Assembly (NCBI GenBank): GCA_014799925.1
Contig: JAAVHC010000002.1
Span: forward strand, 89,306 to 153,305
Source: Oscillibacter sp.
GTDB lineage: Bacteria > Bacillota > Clostridia > Oscillospirales > Oscillospiraceae
DNA length: 64,000 nt
Direction: 5' to 3'
The position numbers were made by a program, and so were the translations under genes. Below the pieces are notes generated by a model. That model searched no databases, was not told the DNA's origin, and worked only from the letters and a program-made list of their open reading frames with translations. Shown here piece after piece: positions 34,401 through 49,400 of this stretch (its first letter is position 1; the number at the start of each line of letters is the position of its first letter).

Positions 34401-37400
34401 GTCCCGCTGGGCGGCCTGCCCCTGCCGGTATGGCTGCTGGTCATCCTTGCGGCGGGCGCGGTGGCGCTGGCCTCCGCCGGCGGCTATGCCTTCTACCAGT
34501 CCGCCCGGTGGGAGCTGCGCCTGGGGGTCGTGCTGACAAACAGCCTGCTGCTGCTGTTCGCCGTAAAATGGCGGACGCTGCTGGCGGGAGCGCTGTGGCT
34601 GGCGCTGCCGGCGGCGCTGGCGCTCTGGTATCCCGTGGTGTTTCCACTGTGCGTGATCACCGGCCTGCCCGTGCTGATGAGCGTCACGGTCCAGGCGGTC
34701 TTTGCGCCGGAAGTGGACCGACTGATGGAAGAGAGCGCGAAGCGTGATGCCGGAATCTGATCCGGACGATGAAGGGGAGAGGCCGTGCGGTCTCTCCCCT
34801 TATATTCTCTATACTCTTCCCTGATTCCTGTTTCTCTTAGCATGAGCGGAATTTGTAAGGCTGTTATTCCACGTCTATCACACATTTATCTGCGCCTGTT
34901 TTTATGCTTTTATACATCCTTCCCGAATACCTTACTGAAAATATTGCCTAAAGCGCAATAACACCATGTTTTTGATAGTTCCAGGGGATCGGGGGGCGAT
35001 ATCTTTAACTTTCAGGAAAGAGCGTCAGTATTCCCAGCCCTCCGGGCTGTTCATGCCGACCCAGTTATCCGTTGTGGAGTGGGTCAGCTCGCGACCTTCG
35101 GGGTCCAGCTCGTAGGGAAGCCCTTTGATGATATACTCCCGGTCATACTCGTCCACGACAACGGCGGTAACCGTGAAAATATCTCCCACTTCCGGCACGA
35201 CGGACACCGCCGGGAAGCGGTAAAAATCGTAGTCGCCGTCATCATAACTGCGGAACTTGTCCGGTTTCTCGCAGGGCTCCAGCCAGCCCAGCAGGGCCTG
35301 GTTCCGGAACAGACCAATCCGGATGGATTTGACCTCCGCGCGCCCGATCCTTTCGTCCGCGGCGACGACCTTTCTTGACCTGTTCAGTCTCTGCGCCGCA
35401 TACTCGTCCGACCAGTCCAGCTCTCCCGCCTTATTCAGCTCCTTCCACATCATCGCCGAGATCGCGTCCATATAGTCGAAGTCTATGTCGGGCAGGGAAT
35501 CGCTGTAAAGGCCATAGTGGGTGTCCAGCAGCTGGGTCTCCCGCACGTCGCCGGTGACAAATACAACGGAGATGGTGATCTCATTGGTCAGTTCGCTTGT
35601 CAGCCCGGCGGAAAAGGTCTGGCCCGCCCCCAGCTCGCCGGGGACCTCTGTTACCATATTTCCATCGTCCGCCACGAATACTGCCGTCATACCCTCGGTG
35701 TAGGTCCTGGGAGCGGCGCAGGCGGTGAAGGTGACCGTGTTGGCGGCCAGGTCGGCGGAGACGATCTCCGTGCCATAGCTGGCGGTAAGGTTGTTCTGGT
35801 TTTTCAGCACCTCCTCCACCCGGTTGGTAATGCCGGAGATCTGACTGTCCACGGACCAGGTGACGCTGTTGATGGAGCTTTGCAGGCTGTTGTACTGATT
35901 CCGCATATCCCGCAGGTCGCTCCGCAGGCTGTTCAGGACTGCCAGCAGAACGATTCCCGCCGCGGCGGCGATGAACCGGGTCCACCGCCGCTTTTTGGGC
36001 GGCTGACGGGCCGTCAGATAGCGGTCCACGATCTCCTCCACCATTTTTAACTGCGTTTCGGTCAGCTCGCCGGGATCGTTCCCGCCCTCCGGCGGGGCGG
36101 CTCTTTCTTCCTCCGCCGCGGGCCGGACCGGCTCCTCCACGCCCAGCAGCCAGCCGATGGTCACGCCGAACAGGCGGCCCATAGAGATCAATTTCTCTAT
36201 TTCCGGCAGAGCGGAACCGCTCTCCCATTTATAGACGGACTGGCGGGAAACGCCCAGAGCCTCCCCAAGCGCCTCCTGACTGAGGCCCAGCTCTTTTCGT
36301 TTTTGCGCAATGCGTTGTCCGATGGTCATGGACATCGCCTCCTTTCCCATCCAGAATAGCAAAACCGCCCCGGGTATGCCACCAACCGGGGCGGAATTTT
36401 TGCTAACTGACGGTTTACATTTGTCGAAAAACAGTCCGTTTACCCATTTTTCAGGATCTCCCGGCGGATGTAGGCGATGGTCTTCTCCTCGCCCTCGTCC
36501 CGGAGCATGAGGAGCATTTTTTCCAGCAGAGCCTGGGTGTTGGGGTGGATAATGTAGCGGTCCAGGCTTTTGACGTAGTAGTCCCAGGGGGAAGCGTCGG
36601 TGTATCGCTCCTTCTGATAAATCTGGCAGGCGGCGACGCGGTCGCAGAACATCTCCACCACGTAGTTGACCGGCATCTCCATGCCGCTCATTTTGAAGTT
36701 CCGCTCCGGGGCGTAGTCGATCCAGTATTCCAGGTGGTGCCGGTTCCTGCCCTTGTGGTGGAGCCAGGCGGCGGAATAGCCCTTTTCCAGGCGCTCTATC
36801 TCGTTGGGGCTGCGGTTGCCCTGGTAGTATCGGATGCCGGGAAGGAATTCGATGGGGGTGTATTTGCTCATGTCGTGGAGCAGGCCCTGCCGGTATAATC
36901 CCACCTTGAAGCAGTATTTCATGACTCTCAATTTATGGGTGGTGATGGTTGTAAAATGGCCCCAGATGTTGGACATGGAAGTTCCTTTCTTTGCCGCCTC
37001 GGCCGCAGATAATTCAGATTGTTCTATGCTGATAGCCCGGGGCCTGCGCGGCCCCGGACCCTGCGGTTACTTTTTGTGCGAACAAAAAGTAACCAAAAAG
37101 TCGCTCAAACCTACGGTTTGAGAATCCCTTATTTTTATTTTGGTTTCGCCCGTGGCATAATCTGGTTTTGTCTACCGTACTGCCGTCCGCTTCGTTCCTC
37201 TTCTGCTTCTACTTGAGTATGTGTATCGGCAGTCCTTACCGTATTGCTTTGGGGGACTCCCGGCGGTGGTTGGAGTGTCAGTCCAGAAGCGGCTCAGCTT
37301 CCTCTGGCGCTCGTTAGAACAAGTGGGTAGACGCAGAAGTCCGGCGCACCAACGAAGGCACAGGGGCAGAACCAAACCGGGTTTCGTCGGAGCGAAAATA

Positions 37401-40400
37401 AACAAACCGTTCGGAGATTCTCAAGGGGTCATGTCCCCTTGAGCGTGCTTTTGGTACTTTTCCCACGGGGGAAAAGTACATAACATCCCTGCCCCGGCAG
37501 GGGCAAAACACCTACCGGTCCGGTATCTCAAGGATATACCGCTCATACGCGTTGATGATCGTGGTTTTCCCCCGCTGGAGGGTGCGGGGCCGCTGGGTTC
37601 CGTAATTGAGGTGGACATGGCCGTGAACCAGATAGCTCGGCTCATACCTGTCCAAAAACGGAAGGAGGCACTCGAAGCCCCTGTGAGCGTAGTCCTCTCC
37701 GTCCCCATAGCCCTGGGCGGGGGAGTGGGTCACGACGATATCGACCCCTCCGGCCCGCCAGAGCTGAAAGCCCAGCTTCCTCATGCGGCGGCGCATCTGC
37801 CGCTCGGTATACTGATGCGGCCCGCCGCTGTAGACCGGGCAGCCGCCCAGGCCCAGAATGCGAAGTCCATTGACCTTGACCAACTTATCCTCAATGCAGT
37901 CGCACCCCTCCGGAGGGCGCTGCTCATAGGTCTGGTCGTGGTTGCCGTGGACGTACAGCACCCTGGCCCGGCCCATGGTCACCAGGAAGCTGAGATACTG
38001 CGAGTTCAGGTCGCCGCAGGCGATAATCAAATCAATATCCGACAGCTTTCCGGGCTGATAGTAATCCCAGTAGTACGGGCTTTCCTTGTCGGATACCAGT
38101 AAAATCTTCACAGCACAGGGCCTTCTTTCTCCGGCGGGATATGATCCCGGTAAACGCCCTGGAGTCTCACGAGGGACCGGGCGATGGGCAGCAGCTGGTC
38201 ATAGGAGGGAATATCCCCCTCCACGCAGTCGCACAGCCAGTCCATGTGCAGGATCTCCGCCGGCGAGAACCAGCGGCTGCCGTCGTTTCGCGTTTGGCCG
38301 TCCTGCGAACGGATGGGGCGGAGGAAGGGGTCGATGGAGCCGTCCATGATCCCGCGGCGCAGGATCTGCACCAGCTGGGCCACTCCCTCCGGCAGCTCCT
38401 CGCCCAGCCAGATATCCACCGTCCGGCTGCTCATGCCCCACCAGTAGTTGACCGCCTGTTCCCCGTCGCGGGAGCTGAGACCGTCCCAGCTCCCGCTGAA
38501 AATACTGCGGACCAGCTTGACATAGAAGTTGCCCCAGTGCCAGCAGGGCGAGGCCAGGGAGCGCAGGGTCCCGTCGGGCCGCACCTGGCACAGGCCCCAG
38601 GATTCCTTCGCGCGGTCGGGAGCCGGGATATCCCGATTGGAGATCACGTCCACGCCGTCCGCGGCCAGCGCGCCGACGGCGTCCTCCTCCACGCAGGACC
38701 AGCGGAGCCTGATCCGGGCCCTGGGATTGGTCAGCCTGGCCCCCAGGGCGAACGCGTTGATGCTGGCGGGAACGCCAAAAATGGGATTGGATGCCACATA
38801 GCCGATCTCGCCATCCCGGCTCATGGCGCCGGCAATGGCCCCGGTGAGGAATTTTCCCTCGTAGATCCGGCTGTAGTAGGTCCGCACGCCGGCATAGGGC
38901 ATGGAGGCGGAGCAGTTGAGCACCCGGACGCCGGGATGCTTTGCCGCCAGCTTCCGGCAGGCGGCGATCAGGGGCGGCGTGGTGGCAAAGATCACCTGGG
39001 CGCCCTCTTCCACGGCCTTTTTCATGACCGTCTCCGCCGCTTCGCCGGGATGCACGTCGTTGTATACCCGGACGGAAACCTTGCTTCCCATCACGGACTC
39101 CAGGTGCTGCCGGCCCAGGTCATGCCCGCGGACCCAGTCGCTTCGCTCCGGGCTGTATTCATTGATAAACGCAATATTCAGATGGTCGGGGAATACCGCC
39201 TGGAGCAGGCGGCCGAAAATGTTGGGCGCCGGCGTGTCCTCCGTCTTCTCCTCTTCCGTCTCGGTACTGACGGAAATGGGCTCGGCGGAGGAGAGAAGCT
39301 TGATATCCTTCAGCACGGCGGCAACCGACTTGGCCAGCTCCGCGGCGCTGAAAGACCAGAGCTGCTCAAATTTGTATACCCGCAGCCATACCAGCAGCGC
39401 GTCCGCCGGGGTCACAGGCAGGTCCTCGGCGTTCTGCTTCCGCAGGGCTTCCCGGAAATAGGTGAGCCCGGCCACAAAGTGCTGCCGCTCGTCCTCCGTC
39501 CAGACGTGGTCCGCTTCAAAGCCCAGGGCCGCCTGGAGCTTGGCAAAGCTGCCGGAGCGGCTGAAGCAGACCCGGTACAGCCCCGTCAGCCGGTAGGAGT
39601 CCATGAAATCATAGTAGGCCCGTACCGTCGGGTCGTCAGACCAGGAGGGGATGATTCGGATCACATAACCGGGAATGGTGGGGGCCCCGTAGCTTTTCAG
39701 CACGCTGACCCGCTTGTTGCCCTCCTGAACGTAGAATCGCCCCAGATACTCATAGCAGCGGATGGGGTCCCGGATGCCCTCGTCGCCCAGATGGGCCGCG
39801 CACAGATCCAGCCATTTATAGCCGAATTCCGAGTCCACATCCAGCAGGGGCATGAAATTGGAGGCGAAGGCGCTGCGCCGCCCGGCGGTTTTGGTGCCGA
39901 TGATCTGCTCGGTGGGAATTTCAATGATCCCCATGTCCACGCGGCCGGCCACCATGGTCTCATCCAGAATCTCGTCCAGCACCTGGGGATAGGGATACTG
40001 CCCCCGGATGACCCGCTCCTTATAGTTCTTCTGACCCAGCTTCAGGGATTTATTATATTGTTCAATGGCTTCCTGTCTGTTGCCCACGGTGTTTCCTCCT
40101 TTAAGCCGCCCGACTGCCGGGCGAGTCCTTATACCTCTGAAATCAGGGCTATTATATCAAATCCCAGCCGGGTTTCAAGTCCTTCGTAGGAAAAGAATGG
40201 AGATTATCAACAGAAAATATGCGCCGAATCTGTTATATTCAACAGAGGTGAATCGTTTCACACATACTCTCGCAGCACCAGCTCCGTTGCGCCTTGATTC
40301 AGTCCCATCTCCAGCCGCTTCACCTTCGGGTGCCTGCCGTATACCCGCCGGATCATGTCCCGCAGCTGGACGCCGCCATGATAGCCATGAATGACCTCCA

Positions 40401-43400
40401 GCCGGTAGACGGACCCGTCGGCGCGCCGCAGGGCCGCGTCTACCGCCGCCTGGGCCTGGGCGCAGTTCATTCCGTGAAGATCCACGCGGATGGTTCCGCT
40501 CTGCACCGCTGACCGCCTCCTCTTACCATGCCTGCTTTTTTCATTTCATCCGCTGCCCCCGGTCCCGTCAACAATCCGGCGGTTCCGGAAACGGCGGAGG
40601 CGGGACGGCCCGCGCCATCCCGCCCGGTCTTTATACCCTCTTCCAGCTGGCCCCGTCCCGCGTATCCACGACTTCGATGCCCTGAGCCTTCAGCTCGTCC
40701 CGGATGCGGTCGGCCTCGGCAAAATTTTTCGCTTTCTTGGCCTCGGCCCGCCGGAGGACCAGCGCGTCGATGGCGGGGTCGCCCTCGCCGGTGATGACGA
40801 TGCCGCCGGCGGCCGCAGCGGAGGTCCTGGACCTGGCGTCCGCCTCCCGCTTGGCGGCGGCTTTCTCCAGGAGGCTCAGACTCAGAACCTGATCAAAATC
40901 CGCCAGAATGGCCAGCTTGGTGGCATCGTTGGCCTGAACCTTCAGCGCGTCGTACAGGGCGGTGACGCCCAGAGAGGTGTTCAGGTCGTTGCCCAGGGCC
41001 CTGCGGAATTTCTCCTTCTGCTGGTCAAAGACCGTCTGGTCGATTTCCCCATCTTCCGGCTTCAGCGCGGCCACGCGGGCAATCAGCTTGTTGTACGCCC
41101 CCTGGGCGTTGTCCAGGTTCTCCCAGGAGAATACCAGATTCTTGCGGTAATGGCTCTGGAGGCAGAAGAGACGATAGGCCAGGGGATCGTAGCCCTTCCC
41201 CTCCACGACGGAGAGGGTGAGCTTCTCACCCCTGCTCTTGCTCATTTTTCCGGTGGTGGAATTCAGGTGCAGAACGTGCATCCACCAGTTGCACCATTTG
41301 TGGCCCAGATAGGCTTCGCTCTGAGCGATCTCGTTGGTGTGGTGGGGGAAGGCGTTGTCGATGCCGCCGCAGTGGATGTCCAGGTCCTCGCCCAGGTGCT
41401 TCATGGAGATGGCGGAGCACTCGATGTGCCAGCCGGGGTAGCCAACGCCCCAGGGGGAATCCCACTTGAGGGCCTGATCCTCAAACTTGGACTGAGTGAA
41501 CCAAAGGACAAAATCGCTCTTGTTGCGCTTGTTCTCATCCTCCTCCACGCCCTCACGGACGCCTACGGCCAGATCCTCGGCGTCGTGGTCGTTGAAGATA
41601 TAGTACCGCTCCAGTTTGCTGGTATCAAAGTAGATGTTGCCGCCGGCGGGATAGGCGTAACCGGTGTCAATGAGCTTGGTGATGAGCTGGATATACTCGG
41701 GGATGCAGTTGGTGGCGGGCTCCACCACGTCGGGGCGCTTGATGTTCAGCTTTGCGCAGTCGGCGAAAAAGGCGTCGGTATAGAAATGGGCGATGTCCAT
41801 AATCGTCTTGTTTTCCCGCCTGGCGCCCTTGAGCATCTTGTCCTCGCCGGTGTCCGCGTCGCTGGAGAGGTGTCCCACGTCGGTGATATTCATGACGCGC
41901 TTGACGTTGTAGCCCTCGTAGCGCAGAAATTTCTCCAGCACGTCCTCCATGAGGTAGCTGCGCAGATTGCCGATATGAGCATAGTCGTAGACTGTGGGGC
42001 CGCAGGTGTACATCTTCACAATATCAGGGTGATTGGGGACAAACTCTTCCTTGCGGCGGGTGGCGGAATTGTACAGGTACATAATAACATATTCTCCTTT
42101 TATTGGATGGTTTTTTCTGCTTTCTCCAGCTTTTTCTCCAGCTCCTCCACCCGTTTTGTCAGCTCCTCAATCTTTTGCAGGGTGGGGTTGACGACGTTGG
42201 TCTGGTCCACCTCGTCGGCGTAATGGCGGACCTTTTCGCCGCCCACGCGGACGATCTGGGCAGGGACGCCCACGGCGGTGGCGTTGGCGGGCACGTCCTG
42301 GAGCACCACCGCGCCGGCGGCGATGCGGGCGTTGTCATGGATGGTGATGGGTCCCAGGACCCGGGCGCCGGAGCCTACAAGGACATTATTGCCCAAAGTG
42401 GGGTGGCGCTTGCCCACGTCCTTGCCGGTGCCGCCCAGGGTCACGCCCTGATAAATCAGCACGTCGTCGCCGATTTCCGTGGTTTCTCCGATGACGATGC
42501 CGGTGCCGTGGTCGATGACCAGGCGGCGGCCGATGGTGGCTCCGGGATGGATCTCGATGCCGGTCCAGAACCGGGCCCACTGGGAAATACATCGGGCCAG
42601 GAAACAGAGCTGATGCCGGTGGAGCCAGTGGGCGATCCGGTAGTAAATCGTTGCGTGGACCCCGGCGTACAGGAGGAAAATCTCCAGTTTTCCTCTTGCG
42701 GCGGGGTCTCTTTTCTGGTATGCGTTCAGGGTTTCGATCAACATGGGGGTTCCTCTATATATCAGTCTGATTTTCGCGCCCTGCGGGCGCGAGGAGGGAG
42801 TGTTTCAATACGGCAGGCCGGGGCTTTCCCAGCCCCGGACCCCGGGCCTACTTTTCCTGCACGGGAAAAGTAGGCAAAAGCGTGCCAGAACCAATAGTTC
42901 TGGACTCCTCTGGGCGTCGCCGGAGGCGACGCCTTATGATTTGTTTTGCGCTTTTCCTGTAGTCTGTCCGGGCTAAACCGTACCGGGTCCCTTGTGCCGG
43001 GCGAAACGTCTACCCAACGATGATATCGGCAATCCCTACCGTATTGCTTTGGATACTCCCGGCAGTGGTGTGCACCGATTGGAGCAGCGGCTTAGCCCCC
43101 CTGACTGCCGTTAGGACCCGTGGGTAGACGTAAAAGTCCGGCGCATTTGGGAGAGCACTACCGATAGAATTATACCAGTCAGGTCGTAGCGCTAATAATC
43201 AAAAACATTCGGGGATTCTCAAGGGGGCGAGACCCCTTGAGCGAGCTTTTGGTACTTTTCCCTCGCGGGAAAAGTACGCTCCGCCCCCTCCCGGCAGGGA
43301 GGCAAATTTTGGTCCAGCGCGCTATTCCATTATATTACCGTCCATTTCCCCCTGTGTCAAGAAAAGAAACCCCTTATCTTTTCATGAAAAATCCATGAAT

Positions 43401-46400
43401 TTTCGGGAAAACCGCCCGCCGCCCATTGCGGAGGGACGGTTTTTATGATAATATAAGCGAGTCAGCGAATAACCGTCAACTGAAAAACACAACAAAAGCG
43501 CGAGGAAAAAGAATTATGGAAATCACACAGGGCGTCCGCTTTGACAGCCTGGGGCTCTCCCAGGAGGTTATGCGGGCGCTGGAAAAGAAGAACTACGAAG
43601 TCTCCACCCCCATTCAGGCGGGGTGCATCCCTCCCATGCTGGACTGGCAGGACGTCACCGCAAAGGCTCCCACCGGCACGGGGAAAACCTTTGCCTTCGG
43701 CATCCCCATTATTGAACACATTGACGCGGAGAGCGATCAGGCGCAGGCGGTCATTCTGGCCCCTACGCGGGAGCTGGCCATGCAGATCACCTCGGAAATG
43801 CGGGATCTGGCCCAGTTCAAGCCGGGCATCCGCATGGTCTGCCTCTACGGCGGCCAGCCCATCGGCAAACAGATCGACGCGCTGAAAAAGCGTCCGCAGA
43901 TCGTTATCGCCACGCCGGGCCGACTGGGCGACCACCTGAAGCGGCGGACGGTGCGGATCGACCATGTCCGGACCGCCATTCTGGACGAGGCGGACCGGAT
44001 GCTGGACATGGGCTTCATCCACGATGTGACCCGTCTGCTGGATCAGATGAAGAACCGGAAGAACCTGGGCCTCTTCTCCGCCACCATCAGCCGGGAAGTG
44101 ATGGACATCGCCTGGGTCTATCAGCGGGATCCGGTGGAGATCACCGTCCGGGCCGACGAGGAGAACAAGCCGGACATCCTCCAGTACCGCCTGGAGCTGA
44201 GCATGGATGACAAGGTGGACGCGGTGGAGAGGATCCTGGAGCAGGAGCGGTATGACCGGGTCATGATCTTCTGCAATACCAAGGGCAACACCGAGCGGGT
44301 GACCAAGCTTCTGCAGATGCGGGGCGTGGACGCCCAGTGCATCCACGGCGATATTCCCCAGGAAAAGCGGGAGAAAGTGATGGCCCGGTTCCGCCGGGGA
44401 GAGCTGCGGGTGTTCGTGGCAACCGACGTTGCCGCCCGTGGGATCGACGTGGACGACGTGGACGCGGTGTTCAACTACGACGTGCCGGATGAGAACGAGT
44501 ATTATGTCCACCGCATCGGCCGGACCGGCCGGGCCAAACGCCACGGCGTGGCCTACACCTTTGTGACCGATTATCCCGGCATGGTGCGGCTGGGCGACAT
44601 TGCCAAGCATACCCGCAATCAGATTCAGCCGGTGAAGTTCGGCGAGGACGGGAAACTGATATCCGTGGAGACAAAGTGATGAATTCGATCAGGAAGAAAT
44701 ATACTTCCCTGCTGTGCGCGCTGCTGGCGCTGCTGCTGTGGGGCTGCGGCGGGACGCCGGACGAGGAGCCGGAGGCTCCCGCGGCGGAGGCCGGGCCCTA
44801 TACGCTGTGCGTGCGGACCGGCGTGGAACAGACCACGCTGGAGCCCGCCGCCGCCACCGCTCAGGGGAGCGAAACGATACTGTACCACCTTTTTGAGAAT
44901 CTGCTGCGCTGGGAGGATGACGGCAGCGGCTGGGCCGTGCTGACCAACGGGCAGGCGGAGAGCTACACGCTGGAAACCGATTACGCCGGCAACGCGACCT
45001 ATACTTTTACGCTCCGGGAGGACATCCGGTGGTCCGATGGGAAGCCTGTTACCGCCGCTGATTTTGTTACCGCGTGGCAGCGGCTGGCGGACCCGGCCAA
45101 CGACCTTCCCCACAGGGAGCTGATGTCGGCCATCGCCGGGTACGGAGAAGTCCAGGAGGATGGGGAACCCGCTCCGCTGGGGGTGTCCGCCCCCGACAGC
45201 CGGACGCTGGTGGTGACGCTGAACGGCAGTCCCGCCTGGTTCCTGGAGGAGGTATGCGGCGGGGCCTACACCATGCCGGTGCGGGAGGACCTGACGGCCC
45301 AGACCAGCGCCGCAGTCACCAACGGCCCCTATGTGGCGGCGGAACTGACCCGGCAGGCAGTGACGCTGGAGCGCAGCGGGACCTACTACGCGCCCGACCG
45401 GCAGGGGCCGGATACCATCCGCTTCGAGACCGCGGCGGGCAGCGAGGCGGACTACGCCGCGCTGCTGGCGGGAGAGGCGGCGCTGGTGACCGGCCTGCCG
45501 AAGGAAGCGCTGCGGGAGCTGGCGGAAAGCGGTTTGTGGACGCCGGAGCCGGTAACGGAGACCTACGGGGTGCTGCTGAACACGCGCCAGGCGCCGTTTG
45601 ACAATGAAAACGTACGTCTGGCCTTCCATTTGGCCATAGACCGTCAGGCCGTTGTGGACGTAATAGGAGATTTGGCCTCCCGGCCCGCGCCGGGGCTGGT
45701 CCCCTACGGCGTATCCGATTACAGCGAGCGGCCCGTGGTGGAGGCTCCCGCTGTGGAGGACTCCCTTCCCGACCCCAACGCCGAACCGGAGCCGGAGAAG
45801 CCGGCGGCAGTCTGCTGGGATTTCCGGGCGCACAGCCTGGAGGTGGTGACGGCGGAGCGTACACACGACTATGAGACGGACTGCCTCTACGCCCAGGCGC
45901 TGCTGGCTCAGGCGGGATACGCGGGAGGCAGCGGCTTCCCGGCGGTGGAATATCTTTATGTGGAATCCGAGCGGGGCGCGCTGGCGGCTCAGACCCTGCA
46001 ATTCATGTGGCGGGAGCAGCTGGGCGTGACGGTTTCCGTCCGGGGCGTCAGCCAGGCGGAGTACCAGGAGGCCCTGGCGGCGCTCCCCCCCGATGAAGAG
46101 GGGGAGACGGCCGAAGAGGGGGAGGAAGCCGCCGCGGATATCCGCCCGTTCACCATGGCCGCGCAGGAATTTGTTCCCGTCTTCCGCGACGCGGGCGTCC
46201 TGCTGGAGCGCTGGCACAGCGCCAGTGAGGCCAACGTGTCCGGTTATGCCAGCGGCGCCTTCGACATTCTGCTGGACGCCGCCAGAGCCGCCGTCTCCCC
46301 TGACGCCAGGGACGCGTATCTCCACGACGCGGAGGCCATCCTGCTAGAAGACTCGCCGGTGATTCCGGTCTTCTGCCGGGGAGACAGCTATCGGCTGGCG

Positions 46401-49400
46401 GACGGCCTCACCGGACTGTACCGGGCGCCCAACGGCATATTTTTCCTGTACGGCGTCCACGCGGAGCCTGTAACAGGGTAATCTGCGACACGAACCCGCC
46501 TGCGGTATGCTGATACCGCAGGCCCCTGGAAAATCAATTTTGGAGGAGGAAAACATCATCATGAACAGCTGTACCGACTGCCTCAGCCGCAGCACCTGCG
46601 CCAGCGCGGATAAGCCCATGGAGAACTATATCCGCTCCCTGCCCCTGGAGACCGCCCATCACCGTGTGGCCACCCAGGAAACCAAGTGCGGCTTCGGCCT
46701 TCAGGGCGTCTGCTGCCGCCTGTGCGCCAACGGCCCCTGCCGCATCACCCCCGACGCGCCCCGCGGCATCTGCGGGGCCAGCGCGGACACCATCGTGGCC
46801 CGGAACTTCCTGCGGGCCGTGGCCGCCGGGTCCGGATGCTATATCCACGTAGTGGAGAACACCGCCCGCCAGCTGAAGAACACCGGCCTGCACAGGGACA
46901 AGATCCGCAGCGAGAAGGCCCTGAACCATCTGGCGGAGATTCTGGGCGTCACCGGCGGGGACAAGTACGACCTGTGCGTGAAGGTGGCGGACGCGGTGCT
47001 CAGCGACCTGTACCGCCCTGAGTACGAGGGCATGGAGCTGGTGGAGAAGCTGGCCTATGCCCCCCGGGTGAAGAAGTGGAAGGAGCTGGGCATCATGCCC
47101 GGCGGCGCCAAGGGCGAGGTTTTCAACAACGTGGTCAAGACCTCCACCAACCTCAGCTCCGACCCGGTGGAGATGCTGATGAGCTGCCTGCGCCTGGGCA
47201 TTTCCACGGGCCTGTACGGCCTTCAGCTGACCAATCTGCTCAACGACGTGGTCCTGGGCGACCCGGTCATCCGCACCGCCCCCGTGGGCATGAACGTCAT
47301 CGACCCCGACTACATCAATATCCTGATTACCGGCCACCAGCACTCCCTGTTTACCTACATCCAGGACCGCCTCCTGGACGAGGACGTGGTAGCCAGGGCA
47401 AAGGCCGCCGGAGCCAAGGGCTTCAAGCTGGTGGGCTGCACCTGCGTGGGACAGGACCTCCAGCTGCGGGGCGAGCACTACACGGAGATCTTTGACGGCC
47501 ACGCGGGCAACAACTACATTTCCGAGGCGGTGCTGTCCTGCGGTGCCATTGACGCGGTGCTGTCCGAGTTCAACTGCACCCTGCCCGGCATTGAGACCAT
47601 CTGCGACGAGCTGAAGATCAAGCAGATCTGTCTGGACGTGGTGGCCAAGAAAGCCAACGCCGAGTACATCCCCTTTCACTATGAGACCCGTCAGGCGGAC
47701 GGCGACAGGATCATCGACGAAATCATCGCCGCCTACACCGCCCGCCGGGGCAGCGTGCCCATGAATCTCTTTACCGACCACGGCAACAGGAATACCCTCA
47801 CCGGCGTCAGCGAGGGCAGCCTGAAGGCCTTCCTGGGCGGCAGCTGGAAGCCCCTCATCGACCTCATCGTCACCGGCCAGATCAAGGGCCTGGCGGGCGT
47901 GGTGGGCTGCTCCAGCGTGGCCTATGGGCACGACACCCTCACCGCCGAGCTGGCAAAAGAGCTCATTGCCAGGGATATCCTGGTGCTGACGGCGGGCTGC
48001 TCCTCCGGAGGTCTGGAGAACATCGGACTCATGACCCCCGAGGCCGCCGAGCTGGCCGGCCCCGGCCTGAAGGCCGTGTGCAAGACGCTGGGGATTCCCC
48101 CGGTGCTGAACTTCGGTCCCTGCCTGGCCATCGGCCGGCTGGAGATCGTCGCCACTGAGATCGCTGAGGAGCTGGGCGTGGACCTGCCCCAGCTGCCCCT
48201 GGTGCTCTCCGCCGCTCAGTGGCTGGAGGAGCAGGCGCTGGCCGACGGCGCGTTCGCCCTGGCGCTGGGCCTGCCCCTGCATCTGGGCGTGCCCCCCTTC
48301 ATCACCGGCAGCAAGCTGGTGACAAAGGTGCTGACCGAGGACATGGTGAGCCTCACCGGCGGCCGGGTCATCGTGGACCCGGACGGCAAGTCCGCCGCGA
48401 ACCAACTGGAGGCCATCATCGAGGAGAAGCGCAAAGCCCTGAACATTTGAGAGGGGGCGCGAGAAGATGAAACGAATTTTTATTGACGCCGCCAAGTGCG
48501 ACGGGTGCAAGAACTGCACCCTGGCCTGCATGGCGTCCCACAGCGACATGACCCCCAGGAAGGGTACGCTGGCGGAGATCCGCCAGGCTGTCTACGCCCT
48601 GGACCTCACCGACCCGGTCAATCAGTCCCGCAACCGGATCGTTACCGACGGTCAGGGCGGCTATAAGCCCATTTTCTGCCGCCACTGCGACGTCCCCGAC
48701 TGCGCGGGGACCTGCATGAGCGGCGCGCTGGAGAAAAATCTGGAAAACGGTCTGGTGGAGTATCATTCAGACAAATGCGCGGCATGCTATATGTGCGTCA
48801 TGAACTGCCGCTACGGCGTGCCCGCCATTTCCCCGGACCGGAAGCGGGTCGTCAAGTGCGACTTCTGCGCTCATCTGGAGGAGGGCCCCGCCTGCGTACG
48901 GGCCTGCCCCAAGAAAGCCATTGAAGTAAGGGAGGTATGACCGTGGAGCGATTTGTCATCATCGGCGCCGGCGCGGCCGGTATCACCGCCGCCAGGACGC
49001 TGCGCGCCTTCCGTTCCGAGGACATCATCACCGTCATTTCCATCGACGAGCACGTCCATTCCCGCTGCATGCTCCATAAGTTCTTAGGTCATGAGCGGAC
49101 GATCCAGGGCATTAACTTTGTGGACGAGGATTTTTTTGAGAAGAACAACATCTTCCATATTTCCTGCCAGACCGTCACCAGGGTCGATACCGAGGCCAGG
49201 ACCGTCCATTACGGCCAGGACTACAGCGTTCCCTATGACAAGCTGCTCATCGCCTCCGGCGCGGGCTTTTTCATCCCGCCCATCCCCCATTTCCGGGAGG
49301 CCCCCAACGTATTCGGCTTCCGGGATCTCAGCGACGCGCTGAAAATCGACGAGGCGTTTGCAAAGGGCAGGCGGGTGTTTATCGTGGGTTCCGGCCTGGT